Translations under genes and position numbers: made by a program
The notes under the pieces: generated by a model
Database searches by the model: none
Told to the model about the DNA's origin: nothing
What the model saw: the letters and a program-made list of their open reading frames with translations, nothing else
NCBI GenBank assembly: GCA_902729315.2
Contig: LR746264.1
Span: forward strand, 4,923,878 to 4,987,877
DNA from: Spirodela intermedia
Taxonomy: Eukaryota; Streptophyta; Magnoliopsida; Alismatales; Araceae
DNA length: 64,000 bases
Reading direction: 5' to 3'
In this document: piece after piece, positions 49,812-62,658 of the stretch
Position numbering within the stretch: the stretch's first letter is position 1
Layout: every line of letters begins with the position of its first letter

Positions 49812-50377
49812 CTTGTTGGAAAGATAATTGTAACACAAGCTAGAGGAAACAAAATGCCACATGTAAATTTTCAATTTTGTACAAGTTTTACATGATTAAA
49901 TGAGGTTTCATGAAGTTTAAATTTTATGCATAGCTGTGACAACAAATGGACTGTTGTCAAGTCATTGAAAAGAATCATTGGATGGTGTAATATGCAAGAT
50001 ATAAAAGGGGACTTGAAGCCTGAATTAAAATCAAATGAAAAGAAAATGAAAAATATGAGACCTATAATGGCCAACATGGTCTTCCAAGGTGCTTACAAAA
50101 GAAATTTACATCCTTGAATGCCTAAAAGAAATTGAATCCAACTACTAAAGTTGTTAACGACTATCACACAATAGTTGCTTCTACATCTTCAAGTGAAGGA
50201 AGTTACAAGAAAATCTATAAGACTTTCTTATTTTGATCTTATTATTTGGTTTCTTGGTGCCAAGAAATCTAGTATAGGATTATTGAGGTTGTTACATCTA
50301 ATGGAGACCTACTAAAGCTATACTAATCAATGAATAGTCTTGATATGACCTTTCTTTCAAGTGGATGGAATTGCCAA

Positions 50378-50470
50378 AACCTTTATGTTTAGTAAATAGG
50401 CTTGTTGAGACCTTTGTTTAGTGGATATGTTTCTTGAGACCTTTATGTTTGCATTCAGTGTACAAGCCTT
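50378..50470. repeat. Short degenerate tandem repeat
   Basis: Three to four imperfect units contain GACCTTTATGTTTAGTGGAT-like sequence joined by CTTGTTGA. The period is about 30 bp. Confidence 0.45.
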
Positions 50471-52980
50471 GATATTTAGTGTAGTTTATAAATAATTAAG
50501 TAGAACCTAGGGACAATATTTCAAGAGTGAAGTATGGGCCAAATCACTATAACTTGTGGGTTTGAATTACAAAAACTATACATAGAAATGAAACCAAAAA
50601 AGCTATACATCCCTTGCCTATACAAAAAAGCTATACACCATCTTTAAAACCAACACTTTGTATGTGCGAATTTTGACTTTACTATTAACAAGTGTGAATT
50701 ATGTCACATTGAAGAAAAAAGATGTATATCCACATTAAGAAAAAAAGTCTCAACAATTCAGCCCTATGAACAAGAAAAAATGGAATAAATAAAGAACAAA
50801 TATCATGACCAATAAAATGATTATACAATCATGCTACATGGTTTACCACTTGTAATCCTAGATAAATGTAAAAATTTTGGAATATAGGAAAGGAGTATTT
50901 AAAAGTTTCCAATGACCATATTACAATATTTTCTGAAGTTTTCAATTCAAAGTTATAAATTGAGTAGTTTCTTTGTGTGTTAAGCATCTGTAAAAAAGTT
51001 GGAAATGACTAATTTGAGACTAAATTAAAACCACCATATTCTTCTACTCATATAAGTTAAATATTACTTGATCCATTACTTTAAAAATGTATTTTATTAA
51101 AAATATTTTGTGTATTTTTATCTCCCTTGTCCAAACTAATTCTTTAATGTTCACATCTACTAATTATTTTTTTGTGTCACTAGAGACTAGAAATTTGAAT
51201 TTTACAAGCAATAAAATTTTAATAAAACCATTCAAAATAATTGAAGAGGTGAAATATTTTATAATAATAAACAATATGATTAAGAAAACTAGCACAAGAG
51301 TCAAATAAGGTATGCAAATTAGATAAAGAAACATCTTGGGACATCATTTTGAAAATCACAAAAATTGATATCCTGGGCATTGGAACATACATCAAAGGAA
51401 AACATGACAATAAATAATACATGTATAAATATTTACTTATTTTTACTTATATATTGCACTTTAAAGTTAACAATCATGTTAAACTATGAAACATAGAATA
51501 TAATTCTAAAACTAAATACTCATTTGAAGGATATGATTGAATTAAAATAGAAAGCAATGTGAGCTCAAAATAGTGTTGGGTTATTTATTTGTGTTTTAGT
51601 ATAACCAAAAATTTCTTTTTGGTGAAAATATCCAAAACCTTATTGTATTGGTTTTCAAACTATTTCTACAAATAGTACTACTTATAGATGGGAAAATAAG
51701 AGAAGATTTCAAATTTGATTTCTCTATAAGTACATCATGTTTTAATGTCCAATTGGAGCTGAAAAATCAACTCTAATCTTTCTATGATCTTGAGAGCTTG
51801 ATTACTATTATTTGTAAAGAAATATGTGAGAAATTGTGAAGAATTTGATATTAGTTAAAGGACAAAAAGGTAAAGATTTAAGACACTATTTTCAAGCTAT
51901 AAATGATCATTACCAACTAGATCAAAGAGGCACCAATTGTAAGCAAATGGTAGTAAAAATTGTACCTTATTCATTATTCTTTTCATCAAACTTCATGAAA
52001 TATTTTAAGTTAACATTATCTTCTATACTGAAATTTTTTATATTATTTTTGAGATAAATATGCGATGAAATCTTCATTAAATCACTCAAGGGAGTTGCCA
52101 ATTCATTAATAATTAGCCTCCTAGAACCTTTAATCTAGAAGAAAAGTTAGAGTAATATTTTTTAAAATATGAACTAAATGACCAATAGTTGTCATTGGAC
52201 ATTCTACCTTAATGGAACCCAAGAAAAATGATTATTATTTGAGAATGGACATAGGCAAGAGATTGAACTACAATAAAAATTCATTATTCTTATGCATATT
52301 TATCTACAAAAATTAAATTATTAAAGATTAATAAGAGACTAAGTAATCTTATCATGAGTTGATCAAAATTTAAGATTAGAAGTCAATCGAATTCAACCTC
52401 TCATTTAATTTTATTGTGGCCTTAAACCCCCAAACAATCTGCTAATCCATGCATTCATTTAATCATTTCCAACTTGTAGCCTACTTCATCAACCTAAAGG
52501 CCTCATATTATAGTGTGCCACAAAGTGTCAATGTGTACTACTATGACAAAGAGACAAATTGAGTTATATAGGCAGCCAATAACTAACCTTCATACTTCGT
52601 ATGCTGATAGTTGGTGTTGTCCTCAATTAGGGTCTAGTATGGCCCACTTTTGATGCTTATATTTGGGTCTAAGCCAAGCTTAGGCCTTGGAATAGAGATC
52701 CATGCTCATGTGACAACAGTATGATGGGCATCAATGGACTAAGGTTAGCATTCTGAGTTACAGGCCCAAGCCCAAGAAAAGCACAGAACTAGTCAAGCGG
52801 TCATTCATTGAGCCCTTGATGTCAAATTACAATAAAGGCCCTAAAGCAGTAAGGTCCCCTGACACCCTTCACAAGAGCTGATGTTTTTGAAGTATATATA
52901 TTTAGTTTAATATAGGTATATATTTAAAATTCATTTTTATAAATTGGTTTTTCCGATTGAAAATAGCTCAATTTTAACGT

Positions 52981-53726
52981 GGTAAATTAGGAGTTAAGGA
53001 AAGCAAGAGGCTTCTAGTGCCTTGTGAGGGCAGTTTCGGAAATAACCCTCATCATTGTGAAATTAAAAAGGGTGAAATGATGCGCGGCGAAAATACCACC
53101 CCCGCTTCCCCCCCTCTCCACCGCACAAAGAGGGAAAGCCGAGCCTCCCCCTCCACCGCCGCCGGAGCGAGCCGATCACACTTGGTGCGCTTCACTGCCC
53201 ACGGAAGATGTGCGTTCCGCATAGGTGATAAAAATATTTAGCGGGTGGTTTTGTCGCCCTTGTATCTACTATTCTCCAGCGGGTACATTTCATGGCACTC
53301 GTCGCTATGCATGGTTACATTCACGTGACCGAGACGACGGGTTGAACCGCCGCCCGAGCTCCCATAAGCTCAGGGTATCCGAATAGTGTTCAGTCGGAAA
53401 TAGCCCTTATTGGGTTACGTGGCGTGATAAGAAGACGATAAACACTGTACCTCTAGGTATAGAAGTACAGAGGAGGAACAGTGGTCTGCGGCCACGTACC
53501 CCACCCGGCGCAGATAGGAGGGGTCGGGGGAGTTGGAGAGAGAGGGGCGGCATCCCCTTCGGAACTCCAGTAAACCCGAGGCCCCCGGATAGCACAAAAC
53601 TCCAGTATAGTATGTTTTATTTTACAGCCCACCCGAGGCCCCCGGATAGCACAAAACATCCCTACAATTCACGAAAGAAGCCGAAAATAACAGAGGAAAG
53701 ACCATCGTTAGCCTCCTTCCCTCCCT

Positions 53727-53734
<8 letters not shown>
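52981..53734. promoter_or_regulatory. Upstream region of the CHD1-type gene
   Basis: Composition switches here from AT-rich to GC-rich DNA, as at the other gene starts in this window. Overlapping GC-driven frames on both strands match no family. It contains a 27-bp direct repeat. The transcription start is not resolved. Confidence 0.35.
53574..53657. repeat. 27-bp direct repeat, two copies
   Basis: The 27-bp unit starting ACCCGAGGCCCCCGG is identical at 53574-53600 and 53631-53657. An AACTCCAGTA motif also recurs around it. Confidence 0.85.

Positions 53735-53775
<41 letters not shown>
53735..53775. repeat. (CT)n microsatellite
   Basis: About twenty uninterrupted CT units on the plus strand. 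Such CT tracts are common in plant promoters and 5' leaders, which fits its place upstream of the CHD1-type gene. Confidence 0.92.
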
Positions 53776-53777
<2 letters not shown>

Positions 53778-53949
53778 GTCAAGCAGTCTTCGCCGGCGTG
53801 GCACCGGGGACGGTCGCCGGGCCTGCAGTTTGCTGCCGCCAATGTCCCGCAACCTCCGTCCGATTGACGGCAATCGATTCCGACGAGAAGGACGGAAGTT
53901 AAATCCACCCTCTCCATCTTAGCCTCTTCTTTCTACCCCGCCCCCAACA

Positions 53950-53950
<1 letters not shown>

Positions 53951-53979
<29 letters not shown>
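53951..53979. repeat. (CCG)n microsatellite
   Basis: More than nine CCG units in the presumed 5' leader of the CHD1-type gene. No ATG-led frame of known type uses it. Confidence 0.92.
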
Positions 53980-53980
<1 letters not shown>

Positions 53981-54342
53981 TCGCCACCGCGCGTTGCGTC
54001 GTTTGTTTTCCTGCTGTCTCACACACGTCCTCGCTCCACCACCTTCGTCCTACCTCTCCCCCAAGAGGTACACTCGCTGCCCCTCCCGCTACCGTCTCTT
54101 CCGACCTTATAATCAGCGGGTCGTGCTGTTTCCGTCTCAGCCCGGACGTTTTTCTAGGAATTTTCTCGCTGGTTCGAGTTCCCTGCTTTCCGATTTAGGG
54201 TTGCCCCTTTCTTCTTTGTCCCCCCTTGTGTCCGTAGCTCTCCGGATTCGGCTGAGTCCCTATTCTCTTCTGCACGACTGCGCTTGCCGTCTCACTTTCT
54301 TACCCCGCCGATCCGTTTCTCTTCTGCTTGAGTTTTGTTAAG

Positions 54343-54878
54343 GTAGCGTTCGATCGATGGTGGACCGGACCATGGGATTGGATTGGGTCTTGCTACCTTC
54401 CTGGAGTGCTCTGTTCCGGTTCTGGCCTCGGTTTTCGTTGCCTGTCTGTGCTATACGGGGAACAGCTGTTCTTTTCAGTGTGAAACTGTTTGTTTTTCTT
54501 TGCATGCAGCCATTTACTCCTCGAGTCTTTGGAATTGACGTTTTGATCGAGAATCTTTGCTCTCCCCATATGCTTTTAGGTGTGGGTGAGTTTACAGGTT
54601 TGGTTTTTCTCCGTGGTTTCTATTATCTGGCTTTTTTATAAGCGCCTATTTGTCGTTGATGACTGTCAACCTCTATTTTTTCTGTAATTCATGGTTTTTG
54701 TAAGCAATTGAATTATGTTATCTTGAATCAGTGTCTCTCTCACGCAAATCTTCTACTTGGGTTGTTTTTCCTACTTTGCAGTCAGAAGGACATACATTCA
54801 CCGGATCACCTTAATCACTATCATTTTAGTGTTGAAGTGACCGTCTGGAGTAGGCTTTCGTGGTTTTCCATGTGACAG
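54343..54878 (+). other. Probable intron in the 5' UTR of the CHD1-type gene
   Basis: A donor TTAAG/GTAGCG at 54342/54343 and an acceptor TGTGACAG/AG at 54878/54879 would bring the leader to within three bases of the ATG at 54882. The interior is T-rich, as plant introns are. A 94-codon frame at 54357-54641 lies inside it and has no family match. Confidence 0.5.
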
Positions 54879-54881
54879 AGG

Positions 54882-57800
54882 ATGGCATTCTTCAGGAACT
54901 CAGGCTATGACTTAAATGAGAAAGCTGGGGAAAATGAAATGGAGGAAGCCTACGGTTCTGCAGGAAATGGTGACGGCGATACAAGTTCTAGTGATGAGAG
55001 TGATGTGAAGCTGGAGGACCAATACAGGAGCGAATCAGAGCAATTGAATTCTGTAAAGGTATTAGAGAATGAAACATCTGAAGTGAATGGTATTGGGAGA
55101 GGTGGAAGGAGAACGGCTCTTGTTGGAAAATGGGGTTCTTCATTTTGGAAGGATTGCCAACCAATGTGGAACCCAAAAGATGTAGAATCTGATTGCAGTA
55201 AAAGTGAACCGGTATCTGAGGGTGACTCCTCTGAAGAATATGATGCTCAGAAAGATGGTGATCATGTACAAGGAGCCCAAGTTGATGTTCTTGTGGATGA
55301 GATGCTATCTGATGAATACTACGAGCAGGATGGAGAAGACCAGAGTGATTATTTACCGTACAGAGAAGTCAAACGAAACGTCATGCCTGATCCAAGTTTA
55401 CCATCCAAGCCAGTTTCTGCAAATAAGCTATCTAGGAATTCAAAGTCTGCCAATTGTGATAAATATAATTATGACGAAGATTATGAAGATGAAGATGAGG
55501 AGGAGGGTAATCCCATTGGCCATTTTCAACCGTTTTCCTTTTTATAACATTTGACGGAGAGTTTTCTTTCTTTTCTTTCTTCATTTCATTTGTTTCCTCT
55601 TAATGAGGTTCTTTTAGTCTTATATGTTCCAAGATTCATAACTGAAAAATAGAAACTGTATACCTTTTTCCCAAAGTTTTTTATAATCGTTTTGCAACAT
55701 GAGCTTTTTATAGATAAATTTCTTTATTTTCAGTTGAAGAGAGAGTGGATATTTGAAAGATTCATTAAAAAGTATCTTTTAATGAAGAGAAACTTGGGAA
55801 GAGAAAAACGTAAACCATAATATCTTTGATCTCATGGATTATTTTACATATCTCAATCTTCCTCTTTTATCCTTGATCCAATTTTCTTCAAAAAGCTACC
55901 TCGTTTTTTGCTTCCAGGATTATCTGATCCTGACAAGCCTTGGTAACCCAGCCTAAGTCTACTTTCAATGCATGACTTATTACCACAAAAAAAATGAGAT
56001 TTTCCTTTGTTTAAATGGAGTTGAGTCCATGAATTTGACTCAATTGAATCTACACTCTTTACTTGCTTTATGCACTGTGAGATCATTTCTTTAATATTAA
56101 TGAGTCAGATTTAGATATCGTACTTGGGCAGCATGAGGATTTAATATAACCTGCTATGACGTTACTTGGTATTTTACTGATTTCCTTTCTTTTATAAGAA
56201 CGAAACCTGAAAGAAGTATCATTTAATATTGGTGCAGAAGATGATCCTGATGATGCTGATTTTGAACCCACTTTTTCTGGCAAAAAGAAGGTACACATTC
56301 AGCTGCTAAAAAAAATTCTTTATCGCTTTGCTCCTTTCTCATTTTGATTTAATTCGTGTATGTGCTATGTTACTGAAATTTCTAAATCTGTTTTGGCCCT
56401 TGGATTATGGGGGTTGCATGATAAATTTATTTTTTTTGAAGTTTATGGGAAGTGATCTATCGTTTGGTACTATTTAAAAAAATGATACATGATATGACAC
56501 CGACATTTACATTATTGATTTATAACTTTGTTTTTCTAATATTTTTTTCAAAACTATTTGACATATAATTTCTTTCTAATGATGTGCACGTATTTGTACT
56601 GACACCATTCCAATCTAGAGAATTTTTAAGAGATATGAGCGTTTCAAACTAATGTGAGAAGGTTGCCTCTGTGAAAGTATTCTTCTCTTTATGAGCTGTT
56701 GGTGTCATCTTCCACAGAAAGGTTCTCTGGCCTTTAGTCAAGAGAGTGGATTTGAACAATCTTAGGGTGCTGTTTTCACAATCAGTCAGGGCAAGCCCAT
56801 AACCAGGCTATGTAAGTTTCTTCAAATTCTGCTGGTTTCTATCAAACTTGTCTACTTTAAAAGGTAGACGTTTGTTGCCACTGTAGAGATCAGCTAAATG
56901 ATCATAGGATTTTTGGATTGGTTAAGGAGCAGCTTTGCTTTCGGATTGTACAGAGAGAACCCTAAACTCTTTGATTCATGTTACAAACTCATTTCATTCT
57001 TGGCACTAAATGGGAATGATGTCTTTGGGTGTTGGGAAGCTGCTGTGGTGGTGTGTGTTCTGCATCGGAAAGTTTGATTTCGAAGAGGCATGCAGAAGTC
57101 ATAAGGGCTCAGTTTAGTTACACTGCCAATTGCAAGCGTATATTCACCTTGCTTGGAAAATGACAATTTGCTTTTGCTGATTTCCTAAACATTGCTGCTT
57201 AAAGGTAGGTAACTTGTTAGCAGGGGATCTGAATCACCTAGGAAGTCAAAACGATATAAACTATTTTTACTACTTTTTTCACAAACGCTTATTTAAGTTA
57301 TCTCCGGTGATGCCTTGGTAACATGGCAATGTGAATACCCAAAGGATTCAAGTTGCCTGGGCAAAACGATACAAACTATTTTTACTACTTTTTTCACACG
57401 CTTATTTAAGTTATCTGCGGTGATGCCTTGGTAACATGGCAATGTGAATACCCAAATAATTCAAGTTGCCTGGGCGAGTTGCAATATTCACTCACAAACA
57501 CTATGCAAATGGATCACATTCGTTCATTTGCATGTCATGTTTTTCTTGGTGGTAATATGTATGTAATATTTAATTCATATTATGTATTTTAAATAATAAA
57601 CTATTTTTAATATAACAGAAAGTTAACTTTAAATAGAACGGATTGTTAGTGGCCCCTTTTTAGCATGTTTTATATATATGGCAACACTTTACATTTTTTT
57701 CTAAGTTTGGCATATGAAGATTTGCAGGAGGCCTGTCAAGAAATGAAAAGTCCAAATCTGGTTCTTGTTAAACTTAGAATTGACTGAAGTGAAATAGCTC

Positions 57801-60800
57801 TATCGTTCTATTGGGAGAATATTGTTCAATCGGACCATGCATAACAAAGGAAAAATCTAAATCAGAAGTTTTTGGAAGATCGATATTGTAGATGATGAAA
57901 GGTCGACATTGTAGATGCGGTCATATGAAATACAGAAGCACAATAGATTATTCAACGAGTCAAAGTTGGTCTTAGATACTGAAAGATTAAGTCTTATTCA
58001 GTCTTCAGGTTTTATTTAGAAGGCGGTGTTACTCTCTTTTTCATATGCCTATGGTTGACCTGAATTAAGAAACTTATGTGACAGGTTTCATTGTTGTGAA
58101 TACCTACTAGGGGGGCTGATCTTGAGCAACCTGTTCATATCATCTTGTTTATATTCTCAGATAAGATTTTCTTTCAGGCTCCTGCAAGATCACCATTTGT
58201 CGGTTCCAAGTAGACCTAAGAAGTTGTACAGGTTAAAGAATCATTATTTGTGTCTTTTCAACAAGGAATCTTTTCTTGTACGGCTATCTTGATTGAATTT
58301 AATATCTTCCTGCAAGCACAACTTAATCTTTTCATTGTTTATTTTTTTAAAAAGATTTGCCCTGATTTTTAGTTCATTACCATGCTCGATGTTATCTTTG
58401 ATATATATGATCTGAGCATAAATAACTTGCTTCCCAGACCCAGATTACCTCCAGTGCTACTTTTGTCAGTATCTGATTTTTAGAACTTGGAGCATATTTA
58501 TTTTATGCATGAATGACTGATTGACTAATGATTGATTGACTGCTGAATGACAGGGTAATGTGTCAGAAAGTGATGGTCTTGAGGATGAAGAAGATGATGA
58601 TGACTATCCTGATGCCTCAGATGACGATGATAGATATTTTAACAATAGTTGTCGTCGTGGCTGCCCACCACGTAAGGCTGGTCGCAGTTCAAAACCAACC
58701 AGAGAGAGTAAATCTATTCCTATTCAGAGTCGTAGAAAAACAGTTAAGACATCTTTTGAAGATGAATCATCTGATAAGAACTCAGAAGAAGATAGTTTTG
58801 AGGAATCTAATCTTAGAACTAAGAGGTCATCACGGTTTTCCATGAAGAGTGCTGATCAGGCAACTGTGAGTGCAAATCTATCTTCACATGGTAGGGAGCT
58901 TCGTACATCAAGTAGAGTAGTGAGGAAGGTATCATACGTGGAGAGTGAAGAAAGTGAAGAAATCGATGAAGACAAGACACTGAAGACTCAAAAGGTACGA
59001 TAACTTTTTCATGCATCTTTGCCCATTTCTTGCCGCAGCATATACATTTCTTCTAATTTTTTTCAGGTTTCTATAGCAATCTTTATTATGTTAATGTGAA
59101 TGTAATATGATGTATTGTAAGTTTTGAGAGGTTTTAATCCACATACTCTCCTTTTACTGTGTAACAAGTACTTGGGACTCCGTACCTAAAAGATAATCGT
59201 GCCACCTTCTGCAAATGCTATAGGCAAAGAGGCAACCATAACATATGAAGTGAACTGTAGCTAAATTTTTGATGATCTATATGATCCTTGTTTCTAAAAC
59301 GTTCTCTAGAGCTGATGAATAATGATATTCAGTTTTTACCTCAGTGGGAAGCAGATTTACCTCTCTGATGTTGGTCCTTTTTCTCTCTTTCATTTATATC
59401 GAATTTTAATATCAACATGCTGTTTTTTTCTGGAGTTGGCTTTAATAGTTGGGCAACTGATTGGGTATTTTCCTTTTATTTTCAATTGAAGTTGCTGATA
59501 GACTTTACTTTTACCAGTCTATTAGTGTTATCGATTGTGGTAAATTGTGAAAGTAGATCTTTCAGGCCTGTAGAGACTGATCATTTCAGTTCGGTCACTT
59601 TTAGGATGAGCTTGTTTATGGCCACTCTGCAATACGATGTGACTTCAGACAGACTTTTAATGTTATTGTATAACTTTTCCACGGAATTGAGTCACAATAA
59701 CCTGCATGATCACATCTTTTGGTGTAGCATTTCTACCTCAACTCTGTGCTTATGATTTCTATTGTTTAGATTAATTCTAGAATACATATTGTTGAGTGCT
59801 TCTAATTGACATAGATGGGGTTGTGAGACTGTGGGTTCCTGCATTGTTCTGAAGCTTTGGATTTTTTCTTGTTTCTTTGGAAATCAGGTAATCCTCAGTT
59901 TTAGTTTAATTTTGGTAAACATCAGCTGATACAGTTTCTATCTTGCGTTTCTTTTCCTTCCTCTTTGCATTCAAAATCATGGTGGTTGATACTAAGAGAT
60001 ATTTCACAGCTATATATTCTTTTCATTGTATTGTCCATATTTATTTCCTGTGACCAATGAGCCTTCTTGCCTGCATATTGAAAATATGACTTCTTTTTTT
60101 GATTCTGCCTCCAGGTTTCTCTGGAGGATGCAGAAGATGATGATGGGGACTCAATTGAGAGGGTTCTTTGGCACCAGCCCAAGGGCATGTCTGAAGATGC
60201 ATTGAGGAACAATAGATCGGCACTGCCTGTTGTGATAAGCAGTGTCCTAGACATTGAGCCGGATTGGAATGACATAGAATTTTTCATCAAATGGAAAGGG
60301 CAGTCTCATTTGCACTGTGAGTGGAAGTCATATTCTGACCTCCAAAATGTAAGTCTTGGAAACTCTTAAGGACAATATAATGTTTTTTTGTAGGGTCGTT
60401 TTTTTTTGTCCTTAAGAAAAAATATTCATTATGCTCGCTTGATACCAATGTATTGTCTTGAAGGACTTAGTTTTTTTAATTATTCTTGTGCTTTGTTTGT
60501 GCATATGCAGCTTACTGGGTTCAAAAAAGTTCTAAATTACATAAAGAGAGTCAAGGAAGAATGGAAATTCAAGAAATCTTTGTCACGTGAGGAGGTAATT
60601 GAGTCAATTTTCTGTCTCCTTGTTCTTTCTCGAAAACTAGACAGCTGAATTTTTTTGGTAGTCCATCTGATAATAACTCCCTTTCAAAACGACACCTTTT
60701 CTTCTATTCTGCTATTGAATTGATGTGCTGAAGATGTATGTGTTGAGGTGACTGTGTGTAACAGGAAAGACATCTGAATGGCTGTGTATGATATTTCTGG

Positions 60801-62658
60801 CAAACAAGAATGCTATTCTGTTCTTCAAAAGAATATTAAGATAGAGACAAAGATGATTCTGAAGCGGTTCTGATTGTTGTTCATGATTTGTCTTGTTCCT
60901 TTATTACCTTGATCATTTTAGTACGTTTTTATTTTTGAACTTCTGTTACGAATTTTCTTCACCTCAGTTTGCAAAAGTTGGTGCAGTAATGCCTTTAGTG
61001 CTGGAGTGGAATTCCCTTTTGTCTATGATGTAGCATAGCCTCCAAGGTATTACAAGTCGTTATTGGAGGGCATGACATTTAGGCTCCTAGGAGAGCAGAC
61101 TAAGAGAGCGTACATTAGATGCCTACATTCTATTGCTAGATTGAACCATCTTTAATAATCTTGCCATTAAAAGTCATATGAAAAGAGGAATATAGGCAAA
61201 TACCATGTCACATAGTAAGTTGAAGATGATCCTAAAGCTTGTGTTTGGATGACTCATTGCTTTATCTGACCTCTTAACTCATTAACCTGCGTAATGATCT
61301 CCGCAACCTGTGTTTCTTTGGATGTCCACTTCAAAAGGCTAATCTGGTTAACATGAAGGTGCTTATCAATGACTAAGATATTAAACTTTTTCATGTTACT
61401 TTCATGAGACCTGTCATACAGGAGTAAAGAAGTCCGCTTAAAGTGAGCTATGAACGTTATCATATCAACGATAGCATTCATGTACTTTTCATTGTTCATC
61501 ACTAATGATGTTGCTTTCTTTCTTCATTTTTATATTTGTGTTTTTTTTATAGATATCATTGAATCAGAATCTTTAGTAAAACTAGGCCTTGCCTTGTACC
61601 ACGTTGAGTTGCTTAAGTAATATTCCTCGGTGTTGATCGTCTTTTGTCATGTCAACTGCTATGTTCAGAAGGATTTTTGTTAAATCATTTGGTTTATAAG
61701 TCTGGAAGATATTGTACTTATGTTGAAGGATGTGTGGTCTGGGGTGCAATATCTATGAGATCTTGAGTAAAAGGGGTAGGGGGTAGCTCGGAGCACCATA
61801 GGAGGGCGAGGGTTCTTCATTACCCGCTATGAAAAAATTTAGTGTTTTATGGACGGCAAGGGTTTGGTGGAAATATCAGTAATTGGAGTAATTATTCTGT
61901 CCCTTGCGGGTAAGATATGAGGGGCTACTTTTATCCTGTGATAACAAGATGCCTGCAGCACTTTAGCCAGAAAATGGACCAACTGTCTGTAAGAGCCTAC
62001 CCTGTTTTTTAATTTAGAGGATTCAAGTACTTGGAACATGAATAAATTTACGAATCAGCTGTTTCTATGCTTCTACATATTTGAATGTATGTGTTCTCAT
62101 GATATAAACGTCTTTTGAGATGGTAAATGATACCATTTTGCATCCTTTGTTTTGCTTCTCACCTTTCTTGGGGAGTGTTTCATTTGATCATCTTCTCAGG
62201 TCATTGTCATCTACTCTCACTTTACTCAATTCTTGTCTCTCTTGCTTGATATCTAAATCTTTAGTAATTCCATGTGTCTGTGGTTTTCATATTTGAATTT
62301 CCAGATACATCATGTTCTTCTTTGCTGTCTCTAATATTTAGCTGGCGCATAAAATTGTCAAACCTTGTTTTATACCTTTCCCATCAGGCTGAGGTTCATG
62401 ATGTCAGCAGAGAAATGGAGTTAGATCTTCTGAAACAGTATAGTCAGGTTTGTGTTTTGTGCTTCCAATTTGATGTGAACAATTCACTTCCACTAATTTG
62501 TAGTTTCGGTGAACGATTAATATTTTCAATGTCTATTTGTTTTAAATTCTCCAGGTTGAAAGAATATTTTCTGACAGAATACTAAAGGCTGCTTCTGACG
62601 AGGTTGTGGTTGAGTATTTAGTTAAGTGGCGGGGGCTATCATATGCTGAGGCAACCTG
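54882..62658 (+). CDS. CHR5: CHD1-type chromatin remodeller (CHR5 type), N-terminal part, cut by the right edge
   Basis: The coding exons are 54882-55506, 56238-56290, 58554-58994, 60115-60348, 60511-60594, 62388-62447 and 62555-62658. Phases agree throughout, giving about 533 residues. The start MAFFRNSGYDLN and the TALVGKWGSSFWKDCQPMW block are like Arabidopsis CHR5. An acidic, serine-rich region follows (residues 1-370). Chromodomain 1 lies in exons 4-5 (about 385-480), with IEFFIKWKGQSHLHCEWKSY. Chromodomain 2 begins in exons 6-7 (about 495 on), with VERIFSDRIL and VEYLVKWRGLSYAEATW. CHD1 proteins use paired chromodomains ahead of a SNF2 ATPase to space nucleosomes in the nucleus. The SNF2 and DNA-binding exons must lie beyond 64000. 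Exon 7 ends at a TG/GTATAT donor inside the Trp codon. Confidence 0.93.
57248..57475. repeat. ~115-bp tandem duplication in a CHR5 intron
   Basis: Units 57248-57362 and 57363-57475 share nearly all bases. The second has a 2-bp deletion and a few substitutions. It lies in the 2.26-kb intron between coding exons 2 and 3 and contains no splice-competent exon that I can see. Confidence 0.88.

Larger units (their letters stand above)
45721..52980. other. Gene-poor AT-rich region
   Basis: More than 7 kb of AT-rich DNA in which all frames are under 75 codons and unrecognised. Local features are a purine-rich tract (47845-47995), an AT microsatellite (49793-49811) and a short degenerate repeat (50378-50470). 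Very old retroelement debris is plausible but no diagnostic motif was found. Confidence 0.5.

Noticed and set aside
51836-52057. 73-codon plus-strand frame with a KGQKGKDLRHYF start
   Set aside because: Considered as a transposase zinc-finger remnant, but the expected Cys/His pattern is not present and nothing around it supports a transposon.
54357-54641. 94-codon plus-strand frame upstream of the CHD1-type gene
   Set aside because: It lies inside the probable 5' UTR intron and has no family match.
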